Source of the DNA: Oscillospiraceae bacterium
Lineage (GTDB): Bacteria > Bacillota > Clostridia > Oscillospirales > Ruminococcaceae
Length of the DNA stretch: 38,107 nt
Assembly: GCA_029006135.1 (NCBI GenBank)
Contig: JAQXGE010000059.1
Coordinates: forward strand, 1 to 38,107
Direction of reading: 5' to 3'
Shown here: piece after piece, positions 1-8,142 of the stretch
Position numbering within the stretch: position 1 is the stretch's first letter
Layout of the letters: every line of letters starts with the position of its first letter
Notes under the pieces: model-generated
Database searches by the model: none
Told to the model about the DNA's origin: nothing
What the model saw: the letters and a program-made list of their open reading frames with translations, nothing else
Translations under genes and position numbers: made by a program

Positions 1-777
1 GAGGAAGAAGCCCTTGTCGGGGTCAACATGGAAGGAACGGTAGCCGTAAGTTGCGGTGACGGTGTCCTGCTCCTCGCCGTCCTTCTCAATGACAGCCTCG
101 CAGGTGTAGCAGTAGGGGTCCTCCATGCTGTTCCACAGATGAGGCTCCTTGACCTTAATCTTGATGACGGTATGCTCGGCGGCATCGGCAGAGCCTTCGC
201 CGGCCACATTACCCTCGGCATCCTTCAGGGTGACCTTGACGGTGCAGCCCTCGGCGGCCACGGGGAACAGATCCACGCGGGTCATGCCGTTGGAGCGCGG
301 GGTGACGAACACGCCGGAGGTGCCGTCCTTGAGCAGGTCAAAGTGCGCGGGAGCAACCTCGATGAAGTTGACGGCGCGGTACAGTCCGCCGTAGAAGGTG
401 AAGTCGGCGTTCTGGGGGTAAATGTCAGAAACAGCGTTGGTGACCTCGACGGTCAGGATGTTGCCTTCGGGCTTCATGGCGGGGGTCAGGTCAAAGCGGA
501 AGGTGGAGAAACCGCCCTTGTGGCAGCCCAGCTCACGGCCGTTGCAGTAAACCGTGGCGACATGGTTGGCGCCCTGGAGCTCAATGTACTGCTTCTTGCC
601 GGCAGTGGGGTTGGGCAGCTCCATGTGGTAGCAGCCCAGGCCGCGCCAGTAAGGGCCATCGGCCATACCGTCCTGGCCGTCAATATTATTCCAGGTATGG
701 GGCAGAGCGACCTTGGTAAAAGCGTCGCCGTCTTTTGCGAACATAGCTTGTGTCAAACGAACAGAATTGCGCATCAT
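1..777 (-). CDS. GH2 family glycosidase (beta-galactosidase/glucuronidase type), N-terminal part
   Basis: This is the N-terminal 259 codons of a glycoside hydrolase family 2 enzyme, which removes a beta-linked galactose, glucuronate or mannose from glycans. The frame stays open to the window edge, so the catalytic TIM barrel and both catalytic glutamates lie outside. What is visible is the sugar-binding jelly roll (about residues 20-150: LPHTWNNIDGQDG, YWRGLGCY, ATVYCNGRELGCHKGGF, YGGLYR), then the immunoglobulin-like domain, ending in the family hallmark YGYRSFHVDPDKGFFL that leads into the barrel. No signal peptide is seen, so it is probably cytoplasmic. ATG at 777 is favoured over the adjacent ATG at 774 because AGGAG at 786-790 sits 8 nt upstream. 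A promoter lies at 850-877. Substrate cannot be told from this part. Confidence 0.88.
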   Translation of the reverse strand, partial: MMRNSVRLTQAMFAKDGDAFTKVALPHTWNNIDGQDGMADGPYWRGLGCYHMELPNPTAGKKQYIELQGANHVATVYCNGRELGCHKGGFSTFRFDLTPAMKPEGNILTVEVTNAVSDIYPQNADFTFYGGLYRAVNFIEVAPAHFDLLKDGTSGVFVTPRSNGMTRVDLFPVAAEGCTVKVTLKDAEGNVAGEGSADAAEHTVIKIKVKEPHLWNSMEDPYCYTCEAVIEKDGEEQDTVTATYGYRSFHVDPDKGFFL

Positions 778-849
778 ACAAAACTCTCCTTTTCAGTTAT
801 GTGGAATGAATTTTCCTGTGCCGAAACCGCGGCATTTTCTTATGTTTTC

Positions 850-877
850 AGTATATCGGATTTTGGTGCCAAGACAA
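850..877 (-). promoter_or_regulatory. Promoter of the GH2 gene
   Basis: Read on the minus strand, TTGTCT (877-872) and TATACT (855-850) are separated by 16 nt, a good sigma-A match. Transcription would start near 843, leaving a leader of about 65 nt before the start codon at 777. Confidence 0.5.
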
Positions 878-940
878 AAGAAAATATTTTTGCTAAAACC
901 GTACATTTTTATTGACTTACAAAGCAGAGCTGCGCAGAAA

Positions 941-989
941 AGTTTTCAACAGTTTTCCCCTGTTTTCCACAGTTAAAAAGTTGAAAACT
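941..989. repeat. 10-bp-phased TTTTC repeats within an inverted repeat
   Basis: Three direct repeats fall at exactly 10-bp spacing: AGTTTTCAAC (941), AGTTTTCCCC (951) and TGTTTTCCAC (961). The outer copy is matched by a perfect inverted copy GTTGAAAACT at 980-989. The third unit contains TTTTCCACA (963-971), one mismatch from the DnaA box TTATCCACA, and the first contains TTTTCAACA (943-951). The phasing suggests a cooperative protein-binding site, either for a regulator of the flanking genes or a DnaA-like cluster. Confidence 0.5.
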
Positions 990-1013
990 CCGTTTACATT
1001 TTTTTGCTTTTCC

Positions 1014-1031
1014 TGTAACAACTTCGTTACA
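1014..1031. promoter_or_regulatory. Inverted repeat, possible operator of the winged-helix gene
   Basis: TGTAAC and GTTACA form a perfect 6-bp inverted repeat around a 6-nt spacer (AACTTC). It lies 53 nt before the start codon at 1084 and overlaps weak promoter-like hexamers (TTGCTT at 1004 and an AT-rich -10 candidate near 1027 or 1039). A dimeric regulator, possibly the downstream winged-helix protein itself, could bind here. Confidence 0.35.
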
Positions 1032-1083
1032 TGATTCGTATTATATAGTGAGGAATCTTCAATGGACAAGGAGGCCGCTGACG

Positions 1084-1386
1084 ATGAATCAGACAATGGA
1101 AGCCGTAACGAAGTATAAGGATATCACGCTGGACCGCGGTGCACACTGTGTGACCCGAGCCGGCAGGGAGATTCCCATGACTCCGCGTGAGTTTGCACTG
1201 CTCGAAACGCTGCTTGACCACCGCGGTCTTGTGATGACCCGCAGCGACCTGCTCGCCGCCGCATGGGGCTATTCCTGCTCGGGCATGACCCGAACCGTGG
1301 ATGTACATATTCAGCGCCTTCGCCGAAAACTCGGCTTAGAGCAGGATATCAAGACCGTCTACCGTGTAGGGTATCTGCTGCACTGA
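1084..1386 (+). CDS. Stand-alone winged-helix DNA-binding protein (OmpR/PhoB C-terminal type)
   Basis: A 100-residue protein consisting almost entirely of the OmpR/PhoB-type winged-helix DNA-binding domain. Family features are the opening strands (ITLDRGAHCVTRAGREIPMT), the TPREFALLETLLDHRGLVMTR helices, the recognition-helix region RTVDVHIQRLRRKLG and the wing VYRVGYLLH. There is no receiver domain, so it cannot be controlled by phosphotransfer in the usual way and probably acts as a constitutive or ligand-free DNA binder. ATG at 1084 is chosen because AAGGAGG at 1068-1074 lies 9 nt upstream; the upstream in-frame GTG at 1048 has no such site. An inverted repeat at 1014-1031 precedes it. No sensor kinase is adjacent, and its target is unknown. 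Confidence 0.8.
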   Translation: MNQTMEAVTKYKDITLDRGAHCVTRAGREIPMTPREFALLETLLDHRGLVMTRSDLLAAAWGYSCSGMTRTVDVHIQRLRRKLGLEQDIKTVYRVGYLLH

Positions 1387-1471
1387 AAATAAAAGTTTTC
1401 TTGCGCAAACGGTTCGCAGTCCGGTTTATTGTCCCGGCGCCATGCTACAATAAAAGTGTAAGGCGGCGGGG

Positions 1472-1500
1472 TTGACACAGCCGCGCCGGCGGGGTATGCT
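1472..1500 (+). promoter_or_regulatory. Promoter of the XRE/ImmA pair
   Basis: A consensus TTGACA (1472-1477), a 17-nt spacer and TATGCT (1495-1500) lie 40 nt before the start codon at 1541. An imperfect dyad, GTTAC-N6-ATAAC, follows near the expected start of transcription and could be an operator for the XRE protein. Confidence 0.6.
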
Positions 1501-1540
1501 TGGTTACAGTAAGATAACTTCGGGAAACGGAGGCCCCGCC

Positions 1541-1885
1541 ATGAGCAAAATGTATGATGTCATCCAGGAGCTTTGCCGGCGAAACAAAACCGACGTGACC
1601 AAGATGTGCCGTGCGCTGGGCATCCCGCGCAGCACACTGTCCGAGCTGGCAACGGGGCGCACCAGGCAGCTGAGCCTCAAACACGCTCAGCCCATTGCGG
1701 ACTATTTCGGCGTGACGCTCGGTCAGCTTGCGGGTGCGGAGCCGCTGGATGAAGCAACCGATGCCATCCGGGATGAGCCAGTCGCCGCCTACGAAAATCT
1801 CACGCGCTACCTCACCGAGCAGGACAAGGAGGACATTGTCACCTTAATCCGGCTTCGGGCTGAACTGAACCGGGGCAGGCGCTGA
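1541..1885 (+). CDS. XRE-family HTH transcriptional regulator
   Basis: A 114-residue regulator with an N-terminal lambda-repressor-like helix-turn-helix (about residues 4-60: MYDVIQELCRRNKTDVTKMC, then the recognition segment IPRSTLSELATGRT). A polar linker and a short C-terminal helix (EDIVTLIRLRAELNRG), a plausible dimerisation element, follow. ATG at 1541 is chosen because GGAGG at 1529-1533 is 7 nt upstream and the promoter at 1472-1500 would overlap any longer N-terminus. The next gene, 19 nt downstream, encodes an ImmA/IrrE-like metalloprotease. In such pairs (ImmR/ImmA of ICEBs1, DdrO/IrrE of Deinococcus) the protease cuts or releases the XRE repressor, so this is probably a protease-controlled repressor. 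No phage or conjugation genes flank it. Confidence 0.85.
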   Translation: MSKMYDVIQELCRRNKTDVTKMCRALGIPRSTLSELATGRTRQLSLKHAQPIADYFGVTLGQLAGAEPLDEATDAIRDEPVAAYENLTRYLTEQDKEDIVTLIRLRAELNRGRR

Positions 1886-1904
1886 GCGGCGGGAGGGAGC
1901 GCGG

Positions 1905-2339
1905 TTGGCGCAGCACAGTCTGAAAGGGACGCTGAAAGAGATGACGCGGGAGGGCATCACCGTGGCGGAATGTCCTCTCAAGGGCAGCCGGTGTCTTGCG
2001 CTGCAGAACGGCCGGTTAGTCGGTGTCAACACTGCCCGATTTGACAGCACCGCCGAGCTGCACACTGCGCTCATCCATGAGGACGGCCACTTTGCGAGCG
2101 GTGCGTTTTACCTGCCCTACTCCCCCTACCAGCTCAAGGAGCAAGCCGAATACCGGGCAGACAAAGCCGCCATTTTGAAGCATATTCCCTACGCGGAACT
2201 TGCCGCGCGCCTGCGCGCCGGGGACAGTCCCTCCGAGGCCGCCGAGTATTTCTGCGTCACCGAGGATTATCTGCGCAAAGCCTACGCGCTCTACCGGGAG
2301 CTCGGCTATGATTTCGGCGAAAAAAACGCAGCAGAGTAA
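1905..2339 (+). CDS. ImmA/IrrE-family metallo-endopeptidase
   Basis: A 144-residue protein with the ImmA/IrrE zinc-protease signature: HEDGH at about residues 59-63 (an HExxH motif) and a downstream acidic segment EQAEYRADKAA that supplies the third zinc ligand. It probably cleaves the XRE regulator encoded 19 nt upstream and so relieves repression, as known for ImmA and IrrE. The start is a TTG at 1905; GGGAGG at 1891-1896 lies 8 nt upstream and no ATG is available nearby. The C-terminal helical stretch (SEAAEYFCVTEDYLRKAYALYRE cut into two helices) resembles the tail of other family members. The pair shares the promoter at 1472-1500 and ends at the terminator at 2354-2385. The inducing signal cannot be seen. 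Confidence 0.82.
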   Translation: MAQHSLKGTLKEMTREGITVAECPLKGSRCLALQNGRLVGVNTARFDSTAELHTALIHEDGHFASGAFYLPYSPYQLKEQAEYRADKAAILKHIPYAELAARLRAGDSPSEAAEYFCVTEDYLRKAYALYRELGYDFGEKNAAE

Positions 2340-2353
2340 GCAGCAGTATAAAA

Positions 2354-2385
2354 GGGCCCCCGCAGCCGTTTGGCTGCGGGGGTCC
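2354..2385. terminator. Terminator between convergent genes
   Basis: A GC-rich hairpin (CCCCCGCAGCC at 2357-2367 pairing with GGCTGCGGGGG at 2372-2382, extendable to 2354-2385) has a 4-nt loop. It lies between the protease gene ending at 2339 and the convergent gdhA ending at 2407. T-rich flanks are weak on the plus side; on the minus side the flank reads TTTTATACTG, so it may serve both genes. Confidence 0.65.
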
Positions 2386-2406
2386 TGCTTTATTCAGTCA
2401 GCAAAA

Positions 2407-3756
<1,350 letters not shown>

Positions 3757-3950
3757 TTATACACTCTCCTTCGCTTTCGGGCCCCTCTTTTTGCACAAAC
3801 CGGTCGCGTCCCGGCCCCGAGACCCTTTACATTTCTTACGCGTGTTTATCTTAGCACGCCGGAGAGGATTTTACAATATTTTTTTGAAACTTTTGTATGC
3901 AAATCTGCGCCATTTGTCCGCAGGATAGGGACAGACCTATCCGAGCGCCG

Positions 3951-4946
3951 TCATGCACGGACCTCGTTTTTCAGTTCCTCACCGCAGGCGAAGGCGCGGG
4001 CATTCTCCATCGTGGTCTGCGCAATGCTCCGCAGCGCCGTGCGGGTAAAGAACGCCTGGTGGCTGGTGATGACCACATTGGGGAAACTGAGCAGTACGGG
4101 AACAACCTCGTTGCGCAGGACATCATCCGAGAAATCCTCGAACACCTGTCCGTCCTCATCCTCATAGACATCGAGGCCCACGCCGGCAAATTTCCGGCGG
4201 CGCAGCGCTGTGATGAGGGCATCGGTGTCGATCAGGCCGCCGCGGCTGGTGTTGACGAGGGTAGCGGTGTCACGCATGAGGGGGATGGTATCGGCCCCGA
4301 TGAGGTGATGGGTGGCCGCGTTGAGCGGGCAGTGCAGGCTCACAAGGTCCGAAGCGCGCAGAAGTTCCTCTAAACTGACATAACGGGCCAATCCTTCCAG
4401 TTCGGGATTGGGATAGACATCATACGCCAGCACCGTCATGCCAAATCCTGCACAGATGCGTGCCATGGCGGCGCCGATGCGCCCGGTGCCGACAATCCCC
4501 GCTGTACCGCCGAAAAAGTTGTGTCCCAGCAGGCCATCCAGCGCAAAGTTGTTGTTGCGGACTTTGATATACCCCTTGCAGACCCGACGGTTGGCGGCCA
4601 GCGCGAGCGCCATTGCATGTTCGGCCACGGCCTCGGGACTGTAGCCGGGGACACGCAGCACCGTGATGCCGCAGCGCTCTGCAGCAGGCAGGTCCACATT
4701 GTTAAAGCCCGCGCACCGCATCAGCAGCAGACGGACACCGGCACCGGACAGCGTTTCGAGCACCGGGGCCGAGCAGTCGCTGTTGACAAAGGCGCAGACT
4801 GCCTCACTTCCGGCAGCCAGCGGGGCGGTGTCGGCATCCAGATTGGCTGAAAGGAAGCGGATGGTGCAGCCGTAGGCGGGATCAGCGGCCAGCGCGTCAA
4901 AATAGAGGTGGTCATACTCCCGTGCACCGTAAAAGACAATATTCAA
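3951..4946 (-). CDS. ldhA: D-lactate dehydrogenase (D-2-hydroxyacid dehydrogenase)
   Basis: A 331-residue NAD-dependent D-lactate dehydrogenase that reduces pyruvate to D-lactate and regenerates NAD+ in fermentation. All key residues fall at the numbering of the classic Lactobacillus enzymes: GTGRIG nucleotide loop at 153-158, R235 (NTSRGG), E264 (YEDE) and H296 (TSHQAFF). The start is a TTG at 4946, preceded by a GGGGGAG stretch (4952-4958) with a short 5-nt gap; the resulting MNIVFYGAREYD matches the usual N-terminus, while the longer in-frame extension does not. An AraC regulator ends 78 nt upstream on the same strand and may regulate it or be co-transcribed. Other 2-hydroxyacid substrates cannot be excluded, but the family match is close. 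Confidence 0.93.
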   Translation of the reverse strand: MNIVFYGAREYDHLYFDALAADPAYGCTIRFLSANLDADTAPLAAGSEAVCAFVNSDCSAPVLETLSGAGVRLLLMRCAGFNNVDLPAAERCGITVLRVPGYSPEAVAEHAMALALAANRRVCKGYIKVRNNNFALDGLLGHNFFGGTAGIVGTGRIGAAMARICAGFGMTVLAYDVYPNPELEGLARYVSLEELLRASDLVSLHCPLNAATHHLIGADTIPLMRDTATLVNTSRGGLIDTDALITALRRRKFAGVGLDVYEDEDGQVFEDFSDDVLRNEVVPVLLSFPNVVITSHQAFFTRTALRSIAQTTMENARAFACGEELKNEVRA

Positions 4947-5024
4947 AAAAACTCCCCCTTTTTTTGTTAGTATGCCCCGCCGCAGCGGACAGATTGACAA
5001 AAAGGAGGAGGAAAAAACTGGCGG

Positions 5025-5894
5025 TCAGGCCCCGCGCCAGGCATGGCGGTAGGCGGCGGGGGTTTGCCCCTCGGCATCCCGGAACCGGCGGGAAAAGTAG
5101 CTTTGCTCCTTAAACCCGCACTGGGAAGCAATCTCGGCGATTGTGAGGTCGGTGTAGCGCAGAAGGCGTTTGGCCGCATCCAGCCGCGCGGAGTTTACGC
5201 AGGCGATGATGGTCTCCCCATAGCGGCGCTTAAAGCTGCGGGCCAGATAATATTTGCTGATATAAAAGTGTGCCGCCACACTGTCCAGTGTCAGTTCCTC
5301 GGTGCAGTGCTCAATGAGATAATCCCGCACCGCATCGAGCCGGTCGGCCGTGAGGGCGCCGGGGTCAGCCGCGCGGGCGCGGTCGGTGACAATCTCGGCC
5401 AGCAGTGCGGCAATCTCGGCACTGGCGTTCAGCTCGGCAGGGGTATCCCACCGCTGTGCAGCGCGCAGCACGGCATCCAGATGACGGGCAACGCAGGCCC
5501 CGTCAGACGGCGTAAACACAGGGGAAGCGTCCCCAAACAGGCCGTAGAATCCCGGCGCACTGCGGCCGTTGAAGTGGACCCATCGCAGTTCCCACGGGTC
5601 ATGCGGGGCACTGCGGTAGCCGTGCGGGCGGCGGCAGTCCACCCAGAAGCACTGCCCGGCGCACAGAGGATAGTCCCGTCCGCCGTATCGCAGCGTACCG
5701 CTGCCCGATGCGATTTGAACAATGAGGTAGCTGTCCAGACTGCTGCGCTGAAGTCCTGTATGGCTGCGCAGCAGCCGGATGTGGCCGGCTTCCTGCACAT
5801 AGAACAGGTTCTGCCGCGCAAAGGCGCTCGGCGTCACAATGGCACGCAGGCTTGCGGGATCATAGGAATCGGGGAATTGGTTCTGTACCGGCAT
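5025..5894 (-). CDS. AraC-family transcriptional regulator
   Basis: A 289-residue AraC/XylS regulator. The N-terminal cupin-like sensing domain (about residues 30-120) contains GSGTLRYGGRDYPLCAGQCF and PHGYRS. The C-terminal pair of helix-turn-helix motifs (about 190-285) contains LTLDSVAAHFYISKYYLARSF and LTIAEIASQCGFKEQSYFSR, with the family ending FRDAEGQTPAAYR. This architecture normally binds a sugar and activates carbohydrate genes. ATG at 5894 has AGGAG 9 nt upstream. Its promoter (5968-5995) overlaps that of the divergent gmd-fcl-manC operon, so control of that operon is plausible; it also lies 78 nt upstream of ldhA on the same strand. The ligand is unknown. Confidence 0.88.
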   Translation of the reverse strand: MPVQNQFPDSYDPASLRAIVTPSAFARQNLFYVQEAGHIRLLRSHTGLQRSSLDSYLIVQIASGSGTLRYGGRDYPLCAGQCFWVDCRRPHGYRSAPHDPWELRWVHFNGRSAPGFYGLFGDASPVFTPSDGACVARHLDAVLRAAQRWDTPAELNASAEIAALLAEIVTDRARAADPGALTADRLDAVRDYLIEHCTEELTLDSVAAHFYISKYYLARSFKRRYGETIIACVNSARLDAAKRLLRYTDLTIAEIASQCGFKEQSYFSRRFRDAEGQTPAAYRHAWRGA

Positions 5895-5947
5895 GGGGCG
5901 AGTCTCCTCATAGCAAGATTGTGCAAAAATACAGGCAAGAAACTACC

Positions 5948-5975
5948 TTGTATTCCTTATAAAATCTATTATACT
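5948..5975 (+). promoter_or_regulatory. Promoter of the gmd-fcl-manC operon
   Basis: TTGTAT (5948-5953), 16 nt and TATACT (5970-5975) form a reasonable sigma-A promoter, giving a leader of about 95 nt before gmd. It physically overlaps the divergent araC-type gene's promoter, so the two transcripts should compete or be co-regulated. Confidence 0.5.
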
Positions 5976-5995
5976 ATATTGGAATGGTTTTGCAA
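5968..5995 (-). promoter_or_regulatory. Promoter of the AraC-family gene
   Basis: On the minus strand TTGCAA (5995-5990), a 16-nt spacer and a perfect TATAAT (5973-5968) precede the AraC-family gene. The -10 boxes of the two divergent promoters share bases 5970-5973. Confidence 0.55.
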
Positions 5996-6077
5996 AGTGA
6001 TTTTTGCCCCCTCACCCGCCGGGCGGAGCCGTGGCAAGAAAATCCTCATATTTTGACAAACGGGAAAGGAGCACCCC

Positions 6078-7166
6078 ATGAAAAAAGCACTCATCACCGG
6101 CGTCACCGGTCAGGACGGCAGCTTTCTGGCGGAATTTCTGCTGGAAAAAGGCTACGACGTCCACGGCATGATCCGCCGTTCGAGCGTAGACTACCGCGAA
6201 CGCATTGCCCACCTGGAGGGTCATCCACGGTTCCACCTGCATTACGGTGACCTCGGGGATTCGCTGAGCCTCGTCAAGATTGTGGCGGAGGTCCGCCCCG
6301 ATGAAATCTACAATCTGGCCGCGCAGAGCCATGTGCAGGTCAGCTTTGACGTGCCGGAATACACGGCGGACGTTGTGGCGACCGGCGTACTGCGTGTGCT
6401 GGAGGCCGTGCGTGTCTGCGGGCTGGAACACAGCTGCCGCATTTATCAGGCTTCCACATCCGAATTGTACGGCAAGGTAGAGGAAGTGCCGCAGAACGAG
6501 AACACGCCGTTCCACCCCTACAGTCCCTATGCGGTAGCCAAGCAGTACGGATTCTGGATTGTCAAGGAATACCGCGAGGCGTACGGGATGTACTGCTGCT
6601 CGGGAATTCTCTTCAACCATGAGTCGGAGCGCCGGGGCGAGACGTTTGTTACCCGCAAGATCACCCTTGCCGCCTCCCGCATTGCGCAGGGCAAGCAGGA
6701 CAAGCTGTACCTGGGCAACCTCTCGGCGCTGCGCGACTGGGGCTACGCCAGGGATTATGTGGAATGTATGTGGCTGATTCTGCAGCAGGACAAGCCGGAC
6801 GACTTTGTTATCGCCACCGGCGAGCAGCACAGCGTGCGGGAGTTCTGCACGCTGGCCTTCCGGGAAGTCGGCATTGAGCTGGAGTTTGTCGGCGAGGGCG
6901 TGGACGAAAAGGGCATCGACAAAGCCACCGGCCGGGTGCTGGTGGAAGTCAGCCCGGATTTCTATCGTCCCACCGATGTTGTCAACCTCTGGGGCGACCC
7001 GTCCAAGGCCCGCCGCGAACTGGGCTGGAACCCGACCAAGACGAGTTTTGAGCAGCTGGTTCACCTGATGGTGGCGAGCGATATGCGCAAAGTTGCCGCC
7101 GAGCGTGCCGAGGAGAACGTAGACCTTTACAAAATTGAAGCGCTGGAAAAGGGAGTGCGGAAATAA
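6078..7166 (+). CDS. gmd: GDP-mannose 4,6-dehydratase
   Basis: A 362-residue short-chain dehydrogenase/reductase of the extended type that converts GDP-D-mannose to GDP-4-keto-6-deoxy-D-mannose, the first committed step to GDP-L-fucose. The N-terminal NADP-binding motif is GVTGQDGSF (8-16), the catalytic residues are T127 and E129 (STSELYG) with Y151 and K155 ([11 protein letters not shown]), and the Gmd-specific substrate loop [16 protein letters not shown] is intact. Length is typical (about 345-375). ATG at 6078 has AAAGGAG 6 nt upstream. It is the first gene of an operon with fcl (2 nt downstream) and manC. The products are cytoplasmic and feed a fucosyltransferase that is not encoded in this window. 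Confidence 0.96.
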   Translation: MKKALITGVTGQDGSFLAEFLLEKGYDVHGMIRRSSVDYRERIAHLEGHPRFHLHYGDLGDSLSLVKIVAEVRPDEIYNLAAQSHVQVSFDVPEYTADVVATGVLRVLEAVRVCGLEHSCRIYQASTSELYGKVEEVPQNENTPFHPYSPYAVAKQYGFWIVKEYREAYGMYCCSGILFNHESERRGETFVTRKITLAASRIAQGKQDKLYLGNLSALRDWGYARDYVECMWLILQQDKPDDFVIATGEQHSVREFCTLAFREVGIELEFVGEGVDEKGIDKATGRVLVEVSPDFYRPTDVVNLWGDPSKARRELGWNPTKTSFEQLVHLMVASDMRKVAAERAEENVDLYKIEALEKGVRK

Positions 7167-7168
7167 TC

Positions 7169-8113
7169 ATGATGGAGAAAAATGCAAAAATCTATGTGGC
7201 GGGGCACCGCGGCATGGTCGGTTCCGCCATTGTGCGGGAACTCGAACGTCAGGGCTACACCAACATCATCACGCGGACGCACAAGGAACTGGATTTGTGC
7301 CGTCAGCGGGATGTTGAGGACTTTTTTGCCGCCGAAAAGCCGGAGTATGTCTTTCTTGCCGCCGCCAAGGTGGGCGGCATCGTGGCAAACCAGGAGGCCC
7401 TGGCCGATTTCATGTGGTTCAATATGACCATTGAGATGAACGTCATCCACTCCGCATGGCAGAACGGATGCAAAAAGCTGGAATTTCTCGGTTCCTCCTG
7501 CATCTATCCGCGCATGGCGCCTCAGCCGATGAAGGAGAGCTGCCTGCTCACCTCCGAGCTGGAAAAGACCAACGAGGCCTACGCGCTGGCCAAAATCAGC
7601 GGCCTGAAATACTGCGAATTCTTAAACCGTCAGTACGGCACCGACTATATCAGTGTTATGCCGACGAACCTGTACGGCCCGAACGACAACTACCATCCCA
7701 CCCACAGCCATGTGGTGCCCGCGCTCATCCGCCGGTTCCATGAGGCCAAGGTGCAGAATCTGCCCAGTGTGACCTGCTGGGGTGACGGCAGCCCGCTGCG
7801 CGAGTTTTTGTATGTGGATGACCTGGCAAATCTCTGCGTTTTCCTGATGAACAACTATTCCGGCAATGAGACCGTCAATGCGGGCACCGGCAAGGAACTG
7901 ACCATCAAGGAACTGACCGAACTGGTTGCGAAGGTTGTAGGCTACACCGGCGAAATCAAGTGGGATCCTTCCAAGCCCAACGGAACGCCGCGCAAGCTGC
8001 TGGATGTTTCCAAGGCAACGGCGCTGGGCTGGACCTACAAGACCGAATTGGAGGACGGACTGCGGCTGTCCTACGAAGATTTTCTTCATAATCCCATGCG
8101 GGCCGAGCGGTAA
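7169..8113 (+). CDS. fcl: GDP-L-fucose synthase
   Basis: A 314-residue bifunctional epimerase/reductase that turns GDP-4-keto-6-deoxy-mannose into GDP-L-fucose with NADPH. It has the Rossmann motif GHRGMVGS (12-19), the serine pair GSSCIYPR (109-114) and the catalytic Y138 and K142 (EAYALAKISGLKYCE), all in the expected family order and at the expected length (about 310-320). The start codon is only 2 nt after the gmd stop, so translation is probably coupled; a second ATG directly follows at 7172 and could be used instead. The gene is followed 29 nt later by manC. Together the three genes make GDP-L-fucose from mannose-1-phosphate. Confidence 0.96.
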   Translation: MMEKNAKIYVAGHRGMVGSAIVRELERQGYTNIITRTHKELDLCRQRDVEDFFAAEKPEYVFLAAAKVGGIVANQEALADFMWFNMTIEMNVIHSAWQNGCKKLEFLGSSCIYPRMAPQPMKESCLLTSELEKTNEAYALAKISGLKYCEFLNRQYGTDYISVMPTNLYGPNDNYHPTHSHVVPALIRRFHEAKVQNLPSVTCWGDGSPLREFLYVDDLANLCVFLMNNYSGNETVNAGTGKELTIKELTELVAKVVGYTGEIKWDPSKPNGTPRKLLDVSKATALGWTYKTELEDGLRLSYEDFLHNPMRAER

Positions 8114-8142
8114 GCCGGAACGCGGGGGCGTGAGGTTTTTGT

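Larger units (their letters stand above)
778..1083. other. Divergent AT-rich intergenic region
   Basis: This 306-nt gap separates the GH2 gene (minus) from the winged-helix gene (plus). It is much richer in A and T than its flanks. It holds a promoter for the GH2 gene (850-877), a block of 10-bp-phased repeats closed by an inverted repeat (941-989) and a second inverted repeat (1014-1031). I see no small gene or structured RNA in it. Confidence 0.6.

Noticed and set aside
1446-1451. TACAAT as the -10 of the XRE promoter
   Set aside because: No -35 is at a usable distance, whereas TTGACA-N17-TATGCT at 1472-1500 is a near-consensus promoter closer to the gene.
3923-3942. Hairpin GGATAGG-N6-CCTATCC after ldhA as its terminator
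   Set aside because: The stem is only 7 bp and no T run follows on the minus strand, so termination here is not supported.
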